Below are positions 1 through 9,259 of a stretch of DNA of 64,000 nucleotides, one piece after another (within the stretch, counting starts at the first letter, position 1; every line of letters starts with the position of its first letter). Location: contig JACOUT010000014.1 of NCBI GenBank assembly GCA_016177705.1, positions 372,001-436,000 on the forward strand, written 5' to 3'. The translations under genes and the position numbers were made by a program. The notes beneath the pieces were generated by a model that ran no database searches, had not been told where the DNA came from, and worked only from the letters and a program-made list of their open reading frames with translations. The stretch is from Deltaproteobacteria bacterium. Lineage in GTDB: Bacteria; Myxococcota; UBA727; VGSZ01.

Positions 1-810
1 CGAGGCGACGAGCGCGCCGGTGTGATCGACAGCACCGGCCCACGCTAGTGCAGCGACCAAACGACGCCGGATCTGATCGGGACCGGCGCCATCGACGGCG
101 CCGTGCAGCGTCACCGCCGCGTCGAGCTGGCTGGCCTCCATGGCGCAGCACAGCCGCACACCCGCCGGTCCTTGCAGAAAGGCGGGCGTCTCGGCCGCCG
201 GATTGGCGGCGGCGATGAGGGCGACGGCGCGCGCGTCGCCCGGCTCGCCGCGCCGCCACAGCCGCTCGAGCAGCGCGCGCACCTCGTGGGGTTGCTTGTT
301 CTGCGCGAGCTTGGCCTTGCCGTCGATGCGCTCGGGCAGCACGCGCGCCACCAGCACGCCCTTGACCTCGCCGGCGTAGAGCGGGTCGTCGTGGGTGATG
401 GGGCGAAAGCCGCCCTCGGGCTGGAAGCGCACCATCAGCGCGTGCAGCGCGCGCGCTTTCTCAGCAGCGTCGTCGACGCGCTCGAGCGCGCCGTGGAGCT
501 GCACCGAGCGATAGAGCGCCGAGGCGAAGCAGGCGCGCTCGTCGTCGACGAAGGTGCTCGGTACCTGTGCCACCAGCTCCTCGGCGGCGAGCACCACCGG
601 GCCGGCAAGCATGGCGGTCTTCTCGCCGGCGACCGCGCCGTGAAAGTACCAGGCGCCATCCAGCTCCACGACGTTGACCGTCTTCAGCACCGGCCGGCCA
701 GCCGCGCAGCCGGCCAGTTGGACGAACGGCGCGGCGCGCAGGAAGGCGCGCGCGTCGTCGTCCGCCATGCGGAACACCTCACGGCGCATCGGTGGAGCCG
801 GCTGGTTCAT
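1..810 (-). CDS. Pyridoxamine 5'-phosphate oxidase-like FMN-binding split-barrel protein (3' end outside window)
   Basis: The minus-strand frame opens with ATG at 810 (MNQPAPPMRREVFRMADDD) and stays open to base 1, so about 270 residues are visible and the C-terminus is missing. The N-terminal part has the layout of the pyridoxamine-phosphate-oxidase / NimA-like flavin split barrel: an early F-V-Q-L-A strand, then V-L-K-T-V-N-V-V and W-Y-F-H-G-A followed by G-E-K-T-A, the usual phosphate-contacting stretch. Proteins of this class bind FMN or a related cofactor and reduce small substrates in the cytoplasm; the substrate cannot be read here. The gene starts 10 bp after the stop of the DUF1615-like gene on the same strand, so the two probably share a transcript. 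The family assignment rests on motif layout only. Confidence 0.7.
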   Translation of the reverse strand, partial: MNQPAPPMRREVFRMADDDARAFLRAAPFVQLAGCAAGRPVLKTVNVVELDGAWYFHGAVAGEKTAMLAGPVVLAAEELVAQVPSTFVDDERACFASALYRSVQLHGALERVDDAAEKARALHALMVRFQPEGGFRPITHDDPLYAGEVKGVLVARVLPERIDGKAKLAQNKQPHEVRALLERLWRRGEPGDARAVALIAAANPAAETPAFLQGPAGVRLCCAMEASQLDAAVTLHGAVDGAGPDQIRRRLVAALAWAGAVDHTGALVAS

Positions 811-820
811 GCTGCACTCC

Positions 821-1984
821 TCACGGCAATCGCTGACGACAGGCCTGGTAGCGCGCCTTGACGCTCGAGGCGAACCACGCGGTGGTGCGCGGCTTCTTCA
901 GCTTGGGCGAGGACAGCGCCACCTCGGGGACGCGCGCGTAGCGCGGCGCCGCGCCGTGCAGCTCTTGCCAGGCCTGCCGCACCGCGCGCCAGCTCTTGGT
1001 GTCCTCGAACGCCGCCGCCTTCTCCTTCTTGGCGTCGCCGTCGACGGTCCACGACGACAAGCCGTGCGCCTTGCCGAACGCGCGCAGCGCGCGCAGCGAC
1101 TGGGTCTCGACGCTCTTGGCGTCGCCGTCCTTGTCCCAGGCGAGCAGGTCGCCGTCGGGGACGAGCGGGATACCGGTCAGCTCCGCGAGCGCGCTCTGGA
1201 AGGCGGCATTCCTGCTCGCGTACACGCCGGCGTTGTAGTCGGCGAAGCGATAGCTGACGTCGTCGTACGAGGCGGCGTAGGCGAGAAGCCTGGCGGTACC
1301 GAAGCGCACGCCGCCGCCGCGCGTGTAGAGCAGCTCGCGCACCGCGTCGTCGTCGAGCCCTTCGTCGCCGCCGAGCGCGCGCGCGAACGAGACCTTCACC
1401 TGCATCGAGCCGGCGGTGGTGACTGGATTCAAATCCTCGAAGCTGCCCTTGCCGAGCAAGAGCGAGAGCGCGGAGGCGACCGCGAAGGTGCCGGGCGCCT
1501 GCGCGCGGTAGGCGGCGGCGATGTCGCGAAACAGGCGATCGAGGTCGCGCTCGGTCATGAGCTCGTCGATGCGCTGGCTGAAGGTCTCCGCGGATCCGGG
1601 CGCCTTGCCCTCGAGGATGGCGGCCAGCGCGGGCTCGGCGAGCGGCCCGAGCGGCGCCAGCTTCTCGACCAGCCCCGCGCGCACGATGCGCGGCAGCTCC
1701 GGCACTCTCGGGTCGGGCACGAAGCCGCTCTCCTGCCCGATGACGGCGATGACGGCGCAAGCGCGCTCCGCCGTCGGCTCCTTGCCGGCGAGACGGATGG
1801 CGACCAGGATGTCGTCGGCCCAGCCCTGGCGATCCTTCACCTTGTCGGGCAGCGCGCGCGCCGTCTCTTCGACGGTGACGGTGCGCGGCGGCGGCGGCGG
1901 CGGCGCTGCAGGCGCGTGCGCGCAACCCGCGACCAGCAGGGTCGCAACCAGGGCCCTGCGGCGGGCGCGCACCGATGGTCTCAT
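821..1984 (-). CDS. DUF1615-like lipoprotein
   Basis: A 387-residue protein with a lipoprotein signal: a basic N-terminus, a hydrophobic stretch and the lipobox L-V-A-G-C with Cys21, followed by an Ala/Pro-rich linker. The body resembles DUF1615 proteins: W-A-D-D-I near residue 55, then an A-V-I-A-V-I-G-Q-E-S-G-F motif that looks like the catalytic-Glu motif of lysozyme/SLT folds, and later the A-D-Y-N-A-G motif also typical of goose-lysozyme-like transglycosylases. A periplasmic peptidoglycan-related role is therefore plausible but inferred. A strong ribosome binding site (GAGGAGG) lies just upstream of ATG 1984. The gene is divergent from the acetylation pair and probably co-transcribed with the flavin protein downstream. 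Confidence 0.7.
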   Translation of the reverse strand: MRPSVRARRRALVATLLVAGCAHAPAAPPPPPPRTVTVEETARALPDKVKDRQGWADDILVAIRLAGKEPTAERACAVIAVIGQESGFVPDPRVPELPRIVRAGLVEKLAPLGPLAEPALAAILEGKAPGSAETFSQRIDELMTERDLDRLFRDIAAAYRAQAPGTFAVASALSLLLGKGSFEDLNPVTTAGSMQVKVSFARALGGDEGLDDDAVRELLYTRGGGVRFGTARLLAYAASYDDVSYRFADYNAGVYASRNAAFQSALAELTGIPLVPDGDLLAWDKDGDAKSVETQSLRALRAFGKAHGLSSWTVDGDAKKEKAAAFEDTKSWRAVRQAWQELHGAAPRYARVPEVALSSPKLKKPRTTAWFASSVKARYQACRQRLP

Positions 1985-2091
1985 CGCCTCCTCGCCGCGC
2001 GGGTCTGCCGCGCCGATGCGCTACGCTGGTCGCGGCGCGACCGCGCGCGCTGCACCCAGCCGTCCCAACGTCAGGCCTCCGACTCTAGCGC

Positions 2092-3447
2092 ATGGTCTTT
2101 GCCGCTCCGTTCTTCGTGTTCGCGTTCCTCCCGGTGGTGCTGGCGCTGCACGCCGTGTGCCCGAGGAGCCTGCGCAACGCCCTGCTGCTGGCGGCGAGCC
2201 TGCTCTCCTACTTTTGGGGGGAGATCGACGCGTTTCTGCTCCTCATCGTGATGACGACGCTGAACTGGCTGGTGGCCGCATGGCTGCCGGGCCGGCCGCG
2301 CCTCTTGCTCGCGGCCATCGTCGTCAACCTGCTGCCGCTCGTCTATTTCAAGTACCAGGCGTTCCTGCTCGCCATCATCGGCATCGAGGGCGTCCAACCG
2401 ACGCTGCCGCTCGGCATCTCGTTCTACACGTTCCAAGCCATCTCCTACTTGATCGACACCAGCAGGAGCGGCTGGCCGCGCGGCCGCCTGGTCGATGTCA
2501 CGCTGTACACCGTGTTCTTCCCCGGCATGGTCGCCGGGCCCATCGAGCGATACGCCGACATCCGCCCGCAGCTGCAAAGCCGCGGCGCCGTGCACGACTT
2601 CGCCGCCGGCATCCCGCTGTTCGTGCGCGGCCTGGCGAAGAAGCTGCTGGTCGCGAACGCGGTCGCCGTGGTGGCCGACGACTTTTTCGTGCTGCCCGTC
2701 GACCAGATGGGCTGCGGCGCGGCGTGGCTCGCCATGGTCTGCTACTCGCTACAGATCTTCTTCGACTTCTCGGGCTACTCGGACATGGCCGTCGGGCTCG
2801 CGCGCATGTTCGGCTTCCGTTACCCGCAGAACTTCAACCGGCCCTACAACTCCCGGTCGGTCACGGAGTTCTGGCGCCGCTGGCACATGACGCTGTCGAG
2901 CTGGTTTCGCGACTACCTGTACCTCCCGCTCGGCGGCAACCGACGAGGTGCCGCGCGCACGTACCTCAACCTGGTCATCGTGTTCCTGCTGTGCGGCCTC
3001 TGGCACGGCGCCGCCTGGACCTTCGTCGCCTGGGGTGCCTGGCACGGGGCCTGGCTGGTCATCGAGCGCGCCGGCCTCGGTCGGCTGCTCGCGCGTCTCC
3101 CCGCGCCGCTGCAAAACGCCTACGCGCTCGTCGTCGTGATCGTCGGCTGGGTGCTGTTCCGCGCGCACGATCTGCCGCAGGCCGGCGGCGTGCTGCGCGC
3201 GATGGTCGGTGCCGGCGCCACCCCGACCGTGGCGGGCCCGGCGCAGTGGCTCTCGCCCCACCTCGTCGTCGTGCTTGGCGTCGCGCTCGTCGCCACCCTG
3301 CTGCCCGAGCGCGCGGCAAATCGAGTGGACGCCTGGCTCGGCAAGCGAGAGCCCGCGATGATCGCGCTGTGCCTCGCCGGCTTCGCGCTCTGCGCGCTCG
3401 CGCTCGCGGCGCGCACCCACAACCCCTTCATCTACTACCGCTTCTGA
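2092..3447 (+). CDS. MBOAT-family O-acyltransferase, AlgI type
   Basis: A 451-residue polytopic membrane protein with the sequence hallmarks of the MBOAT/AlgI family: the segment P-L-G-I-S-F-Y-T-F-Q around residue 105, the R-P-Y-N-S-R-S-V-T-E-F-W-R-R-W-H motif near 245-265, and L-W-H-G-A-A-W with His305, the invariant MBOAT active-site histidine. AlgI-type enzymes move acetyl groups across the inner membrane to partner SGNH/AlgX-AlgJ proteins, which acetylate exopolysaccharide or cell-wall polymer. The partner is the next gene, which begins at the base after this stop. No polysaccharide synthesis genes are visible, so the polymer is unknown. Length and motifs are normal for the family. Confidence 0.93.
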   Translation: MVFAAPFFVFAFLPVVLALHAVCPRSLRNALLLAASLLSYFWGEIDAFLLLIVMTTLNWLVAAWLPGRPRLLLAAIVVNLLPLVYFKYQAFLLAIIGIEGVQPTLPLGISFYTFQAISYLIDTSRSGWPRGRLVDVTLYTVFFPGMVAGPIERYADIRPQLQSRGAVHDFAAGIPLFVRGLAKKLLVANAVAVVADDFFVLPVDQMGCGAAWLAMVCYSLQIFFDFSGYSDMAVGLARMFGFRYPQNFNRPYNSRSVTEFWRRWHMTLSSWFRDYLYLPLGGNRRGAARTYLNLVIVFLLCGLWHGAAWTFVAWGAWHGAWLVIERAGLGRLLARLPAPLQNAYALVVVIVGWVLFRAHDLPQAGGVLRAMVGAGATPTVAGPAQWLSPHLVVVLGVALVATLLPERAANRVDAWLGKREPAMIALCLAGFALCALALAARTHNPFIYYRF

Positions 3448-4515
3448 ATGCCGACACCCGACTCGCCCCCCGAGAGCTTGAAGCGCCCGTCGCCCGCCGA
3501 CGTGTGGACCGCCGTGTTCGCGGCCGCGCTGGCGCTGCCGCTCGTGGTGCTGCTCGCGACCGGGCCCAGTCACCTCGACGACAACAGCCCGCCCGCGCGT
3601 TGGCCCACGCTTGCCGACCCCTGGCACGCCATCCCGCGACGCGTCGACGTCGCGTTCGAGCGCACCTTCGGGCTGCGACCGATGCTGGTCGCCGCCTACC
3701 ATCGCCTGTTCGTGCTCGGGCTCGGTGCGCCAGCGCTGCTGCCGGGCGCGGGGGCCGGAGCACCCAGGCGGCAGGTGCTGCCCGGCGCGCAGGCCGAGCT
3801 GTTCTACGTCCTCGACGGCACCGAGCCGCACCGCGCCGCCCGCCCCTGGCCGAGCGAGCTACGGGACGCGTGGCGCACGGAGCTGGTGGCGCGCTCCTCG
3901 TGGTTTGCCAAGCGAGGCGTGCGCTACCTCGTGGTCATCGCCCCCGACAAGCAGTCGCTCTACGACGAGGCGCTGCCGGGCTGGGCGCGCCGGGTCGGTG
4001 CGCCGTGGCTCGACGCGCTCGTCGATGACCTTGAGAAGAGCGGCGTCGAGGTGGTCGACGTGCGGCGCGCCTTGGCGGCGGGAAGAAGCACGGCTCGCGT
4101 GTACCTGCGCACCGACTCGCATTGGACCGGCTTCGGCGCCTGCCTGGCCGCCACCGAGGTGCTCGCGCGCTTGCAGCGCCCGCAGCCGTCGTGTGCGCCG
4201 GTGACGACGTCGCGGCGGGCGGGCGGCGATCTCGCGGCGTTGCTCGGGCTGCGCTCCACGCTGACCGACGACGCCGTGGAGCCCGTGACGGCAGCGACAC
4301 CCGCGCAGGACGGGCGCGCCGTGCTCGCCGGCGACTCGTTCGCCGACGCGCTCGCGCTACCGCTGCACGCCGGCTTCGCGGTGCTCGGGCGCGTCGACAC
4401 CGACGGCCTCGACGCGGCCGCGGCGCTGCGCGAGCGGCCGGACGTCGTCGTCGACGAGCTGGTGGAGCGCAAGCTCGGCGCCGCTCCCCTGCCGGCGAGC
4501 GTGCCGGGAGGGTGA
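3448..4515 (+). CDS. AlgJ/AlgX-like SGNH-type acetyltransferase
   Basis: A 355-residue protein whose ATG directly follows the TGA of the AlgI-like gene, so the two are surely co-translated. One membrane-spanning segment near residues 20-40 would anchor it with the catalytic domain outside. The active-site pieces of the AlgJ/AlgX group are present: D-S-H-W (Asp223, His225) and G-D-S-F with candidate nucleophile Ser297. Known homologues take acetyl groups delivered by AlgI and transfer them to alginate, cellulose or other glycans. Compared with AlgX it lacks a C-terminal carbohydrate-binding module, so it is closer to AlgJ or PatB-like enzymes. The acceptor polymer is not known. Confidence 0.85.
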   Translation: MPTPDSPPESLKRPSPADVWTAVFAAALALPLVVLLATGPSHLDDNSPPARWPTLADPWHAIPRRVDVAFERTFGLRPMLVAAYHRLFVLGLGAPALLPGAGAGAPRRQVLPGAQAELFYVLDGTEPHRAARPWPSELRDAWRTELVARSSWFAKRGVRYLVVIAPDKQSLYDEALPGWARRVGAPWLDALVDDLEKSGVEVVDVRRALAAGRSTARVYLRTDSHWTGFGACLAATEVLARLQRPQPSCAPVTTSRRAGGDLAALLGLRSTLTDDAVEPVTAATPAQDGRAVLAGDSFADALALPLHAGFAVLGRVDTDGLDAAAALRERPDVVVDELVERKLGAAPLPASVPGG

Positions 4516-4527
4516 GCGACCACGCGC

Positions 4528-5271
<744 letters not shown>

Positions 5272-5318
5272 GGGCCGCGGCTAGCACGCGGCGACCGCGC
5301 CGTCGACGCGGGAGGCGC

Positions 5319-6995
5319 TCACCAGGAGCCGGAGCTACCGCGACCCGACGAGGAACCACGCGAGCCGCTCGAGGACGAGCGCGACGACGACGAGCTCGTC
5401 GACGGCTTGGGCAGGCGCGGGATGGTGCGGGTGTAGGTGCGCGCGTAGTCGCAATGGCCGCAGCGCTCGGTGATCTCCGCCAGGCCGCTCGAGTACTGCG
5501 TGGCCGCGTTGATGGTGCGGCTCGTCGACGACCGCGTGCGGAAGTTGCAGCTCGGACAGCTCGAGAAGCGGGTGATGAGCGCGCCCCAGCGGAGCTTCTT
5601 CATGTCGCCGCACTCGGGGCAGCACCAGATGTCGTAGTCGACCGAGCCCAAGCGCTCCTCCGCCTTCTCGCCCGAGCTCAGGTGTCGATCGTCGACCTCC
5701 TCACCGAGCCGCTCCATGCGCACGTGACAGCGCGCGCATTTGCGCGGCCAGCGACGGACGATCTCGCGCACGCCGACCCCGCCGCCGATGACCGCGAGCG
5801 CCATGCCGGCGAACCCGTAGGGGCCGCCCGGCAGCGCGTCGGGCGCGCGCAGCCCGCGCCCGCCGCCAGGGTTGTCGCTGAGCTCCTTGGCGGCGCTCTG
5901 CGCGCGCTCGGCCGCCATGGCCATGCGGGCCAGTCGTTCCTCCTCGCGGATGCGCGCCTGCTCCGCCTGCCAGCGCGCGAGCTCGGCGTCGAGCGCGCTC
6001 AGCGAACGAGCCGCCTCGATCGTCGCGGCGCCGCGCTCCTTCGGGTTCGCCGAGGCGCGCAGCGACCAGGCCGCGCTCACGCGCGTCGCCGTGGCCTCGG
6101 CGAGCTCACGCGGGTAGTCCGCGCCGAGCACCAGCTCGGCGACCGGCGGCGCGTCCCCCGCGTCGGCCGTCGCCGGTCGCGCGACGACGACCAAGAGCGC
6201 GGCGCGGGGCGCGGCGCGCGCCTCGTGCAAGCGCTCGAACAGCGCGCGCGCGAACACGCTGGTCGACAGTCCGCCGGTCGCGCTCGCCGTCACCACCAGG
6301 ATGTCGCCGCCGCCCTGGCCCTCACGCATGCCGCGCAGCTCGGCGAGCTGCTTCTTCGACAGCAGGCGCGCGCCGTCGACCACGCCGCCGCGCTCGCGCG
6401 GGTCGGGCACGCTCTGCACCACGGGGTCGTCGATCGCCGCCAGCACCTCGCGCGCGATCTGGCGCGACGCCGCCGCGTCGGCGGGCTCGGGCTCCGTGCG
6501 CGTGGCTGCGCCGCCGGTGGCCGCGGGCGCGTCGCGCAGCAGCACGCGATCGACCAGGGCGCGCGCGCCTTGCACGAGCGCGCCCCGCGGATCGCCGGCC
6601 TTGAAGCGCGCCACCACCACGCCGCTCATGATCGCGTCCGTCTCGTTGGTAACGCCGGCGGGGAAGCCGTCGCCCACCACGATCTCGGCCTTGCGATCGC
6701 CGATGGCCGCCAACAGCACCACGCCGCGGTTGCGCGCCTGGCCGTCGACGCCGAGGCGGTTGAACACCGCGGTGGTGAAGGCGCGCGGGTTCATGCCGTC
6801 GGTGCTCGGCACCACCGCCACCAGGATCTCCCCACCTGCGGCGCCGCGCGCCGCCTCGGCGTCGATGGCGGCGATGTCGGCGGGGCCGAGCGTGCCGGTC
6901 AGGTCGACGACGTGGTGCGCGGGGCGCGGGTCGGCGAGGTCGCCGGGCGTGGAGGCGACGAGCAGTACGGCGACGAGGGTGGCGGCGGTCGACAT
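5319..6995 (-). CDS. Membrane protein with two TPM domains, zinc ribbons and Ser/Gly-rich tail
   Basis: A 558-residue protein with an N-terminal signal segment and two successive TPM-type domains (about residues 28-150 and 205-335). The first contains V-V-D-L-T-G-T-L and N-R-G-V-V-L-L, the second V-V-D-G-A-R-L-L and A-A-L-L-V-V-V. A charged coiled region (about 335-385) is followed by one membrane helix and then two Cys-rich zinc-ribbon-like units (C-x2-C with C-C-P-E-C, then C-P-S-C with C-G-H-C). The last 25 residues are nearly all Ser, Gly and Arg, like the S/G tails of YgcG/TPM proteins. TPM proteins are linked to membrane protein quality control and photosystem repair in other organisms; the role here is unknown. 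Duplication of the TPM unit is unusual. Confidence 0.8.
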   Translation of the reverse strand: MSTAATLVAVLLVASTPGDLADPRPAHHVVDLTGTLGPADIAAIDAEAARGAAGGEILVAVVPSTDGMNPRAFTTAVFNRLGVDGQARNRGVVLLAAIGDRKAEIVVGDGFPAGVTNETDAIMSGVVVARFKAGDPRGALVQGARALVDRVLLRDAPAATGGAATRTEPEPADAAASRQIAREVLAAIDDPVVQSVPDPRERGGVVDGARLLSKKQLAELRGMREGQGGGDILVVTASATGGLSTSVFARALFERLHEARAAPRAALLVVVARPATADAGDAPPVAELVLGADYPRELAEATATRVSAAWSLRASANPKERGAATIEAARSLSALDAELARWQAEQARIREEERLARMAMAAERAQSAAKELSDNPGGGRGLRAPDALPGGPYGFAGMALAVIGGGVGVREIVRRWPRKCARCHVRMERLGEEVDDRHLSSGEKAEERLGSVDYDIWCCPECGDMKKLRWGALITRFSSCPSCNFRTRSSTSRTINAATQYSSGLAEITERCGHCDYARTYTRTIPRLPKPSTSSSSSRSSSSGSRGSSSGRGSSGSW

Positions 6996-7040
6996 GGGCG
7001 CGATGGTAGCGCGTGTTGGCGCGCGCGCGCCGCGCTCGGC

Positions 7041-9197
7041 TCAGGGTGCCTTGCTGGCGTCGACCCCGGTGTCCTTCACCACCGACAGCCAGTTGTCGTA
7101 GCGCGATTGGATCTCGCTCACGTACTTCACCGGCTCCTCGCCGCGGCAGTAGCCGTGGCGCGCGCGGCGCGCATACTTCGGCTGCTGCAGCAACAGCATG
7201 GTCTTCTCGACGTTGCCGAACCAGCGGTTCGGGTCGAGCCCTTGCTCGGCGGCGAGCAGGCGCGCGTCCTCGACGTGGCCGCGGCCAGCGTTGTAGGCGG
7301 CGAGCGCGAAGCGCACGCGTTGCTTGAAGGGGATGCGCGAGTCGAAGCTGTCGATCAGCTTGGCCATGTACTGCGCGCCCGCGTGCACGCCCTGCCCGGG
7401 ATCTTCGAGGTCGGTGAAGCCCATCTCGCGCCCGGTGGCGGGCATCACCTGGAAAAGACCTTGCGCGCCCACCCAGCTCTTGGCCTTCGGGTCGAAGCGG
7501 CTCTCCTGGTAGGCCTGCGCGGCCAACAGCCGCCAGTCGAGGCCGTACTGGCGTGCGCGCTCCTTCATGAGCGCGTCGTAGTCGGAGACCGAGCCGCTCG
7601 ACGGCGCCGCGGCGGTACCGCCGGCAGAGGCGCGCCGCTCGGTGAAGTAGCGCTGCTTGAGCACGTTGTACTCGAGGCCACGGAAGCGCTTTTTGACGAA
7701 GGCGTCGAGCGCGCCACGCAGCGCCGTCGACGTCGGGCGCACGGCGAAGGCGATCTCGGCGCCGGTCTTGAGCGGCAACGTCGCTTGGACGTCGGTCCGA
7801 TAGGCCAGCTCGACGGCGGCGATGGTGCTGTCGGCGACCGTCAGCGGCATAGTGCCATCGCCCACTTTGGCGATCAGCTGCTCGGTCTCCTGGTCCTCGG
7901 GCGCGTCGACGACGGTGAAAGGACCGTGCTGCGCTTGCAGCGCGTCGAGCGTGCTGCGGTAGCTCGAGCTCTTGCGCACGTGCAGCGTCGTGCCCTTGAG
8001 CTCGGCGAGCGCTGCCAGGGGAGGCGCGGCCGCCGGCTGCACCAGCACCTCGTCGGCGAACAGGTAGGGCGCGGAGAAGGCGACATCGCGTTTGCGCGCG
8101 TCGGTGACCGTGAGCTGCGCGGCGATGACGTCGCCCTTGCCGGCGAGCAGCCACGGCATCAGGTCGCTCGCCTCGGGCGGCACCACCACGTCGACGCGCA
8201 GGCCGTGATCCTTGGCGAACAGCTTGATCAGCTCGTAGTCGAAGCCCTGTTGCTGACCCTTGTGCAGGAAGTAGCTGACCGCGTTGTTGCGCGTCAGCAC
8301 GCGCAGGGAGCCGCGTTTCTTGATCTGCTCGAGGTCGAGCTGCGCCGCCTCGGTGGCATGCGCGTGCAGCGCGTGCTGCACCAGCCAGGCGTCGGCGGCG
8401 GCCTTGAGCTTCGGGTTGGTCGGGCGCAAGCCGAAGGCGATGACCCGCCCCTCCTTGAGCGGGAACAGCGCGACCGCGTCGGGTTGATAGGCCGACACAT
8501 GCGCGAACAGATCCGAGTCGCAGGCGGTGAGCGCGAGCTTGCCGGCAGCGACGTCGGCCACGAGCAAGGGCGTGTCACGATCCTCGGGGGCGTCGGCCAC
8601 GAGCAAACCCTGCGCGTCCTTGGCGGCGAGCGCGTCGAGCGTCTCCTTGTAGGACGAGGAGGCGCGCACCGTGACAGTTGCGCCCGCCAGCTCGGCGAGC
8701 TTCTTCGGCACCGCCGCGTCGCCCTTCTTGCCGATCAGCAGCTCGCTCACGGTGGTCGTCGGGCGTGAGAAGGCGATCCGCTGCCGGCGCGCCCTGGTGT
8801 CGGCGAGGCGCGCGGCGATCAGGTCGCCCTTGCCCTCGAGCAGCATGGGGATGAGGTCGGCGAAGCGCGGCACCGCGATGGTCTCGACCCTGACGCCGAG
8901 ATCGTGCGCGAACGCCTCGGCCAGCACGACGTCGGTGGCGGTGGACGCGCCGTTGCGCGGCAGCACCGTCTCCTCGGCGCCGAAGATCAGTACGCGCAGC
9001 GCGCCGCGCTTGAGCACGGCGTCGAGGTCGCCAGTGTCGACGAGCAGCTCGCGCTTGGGGGCGCCCTCGGCCTTGACCTCGACGATCTCGGGGTCGGCGG
9101 GCGCAGCGGGCGGAGGCGGTGGCGGGGGAGGCGCGCGCTCACAGGCGAGCAGCGACGCGGCGGCCACGAGCGCAAGCGACGGTGAGAGACGCGCCAT
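7041..9197 (-). CDS. MltF-like lytic transglycosylase lipoprotein with two solute-binding (SBP_bac_3) domains
   Basis: A 718-residue lipoprotein (lipobox S-L-L-A-C, Cys19, then a proline run). Two homologous periplasmic binding domains follow, about residues 50-270 and 280-515. Each starts with a K-R-G-x-L-R-V-L strand and carries the pattern L-A-x-A-R-L-x-x-T-x-x-R-x-x-x-x-A-F-S. The C-terminal 165 residues are an SLT lysozyme-like domain with the catalytic motif Q-E-S-R-F-D-P (Glu565), then G-L-F-Q-V-M-P-A-T and a later Y-N-A-G-R-G. Enzymes of this type cleave peptidoglycan glycan strands from the outer membrane. Standard MltF has a single SBP domain, so this one carries an extra copy. The gene stands alone on the minus strand. 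Confidence 0.9.
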   Translation of the reverse strand: MARLSPSLALVAAASLLACERAPPPPPPPPAAPADPEIVEVKAEGAPKRELLVDTGDLDAVLKRGALRVLIFGAEETVLPRNGASTATDVVLAEAFAHDLGVRVETIAVPRFADLIPMLLEGKGDLIAARLADTRARRQRIAFSRPTTTVSELLIGKKGDAAVPKKLAELAGATVTVRASSSYKETLDALAAKDAQGLLVADAPEDRDTPLLVADVAAGKLALTACDSDLFAHVSAYQPDAVALFPLKEGRVIAFGLRPTNPKLKAAADAWLVQHALHAHATEAAQLDLEQIKKRGSLRVLTRNNAVSYFLHKGQQQGFDYELIKLFAKDHGLRVDVVVPPEASDLMPWLLAGKGDVIAAQLTVTDARKRDVAFSAPYLFADEVLVQPAAAPPLAALAELKGTTLHVRKSSSYRSTLDALQAQHGPFTVVDAPEDQETEQLIAKVGDGTMPLTVADSTIAAVELAYRTDVQATLPLKTGAEIAFAVRPTSTALRGALDAFVKKRFRGLEYNVLKQRYFTERRASAGGTAAAPSSGSVSDYDALMKERARQYGLDWRLLAAQAYQESRFDPKAKSWVGAQGLFQVMPATGREMGFTDLEDPGQGVHAGAQYMAKLIDSFDSRIPFKQRVRFALAAYNAGRGHVEDARLLAAEQGLDPNRWFGNVEKTMLLLQQPKYARRARHGYCRGEEPVKYVSEIQSRYDNWLSVVKDTGVDASKAP

Positions 9198-9259
9198 GCG
9201 GCGAGCCTACTGCGAAGGGCACATCGACCGGCATCGCGTCGGTGCTAACGTGTACCTGC
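9198..9259. promoter_or_regulatory. Short divergent intergenic region
   Basis: Only 62 bp separate the start of the MltF-like gene (minus) from the start of the repeat-bearing surface protein (plus). Promoters for both must lie here or overlap the coding starts. I see no convincing -35/-10 pair or operator in it. Confidence 0.3.

Noticed and set aside
5454..8768. A 1104-codon plus-strand open frame
   Set aside because: It is antisense to the TPM and MltF-like genes, with Arg/Ala/His-rich low-complexity translation typical of GC-rich shadows.
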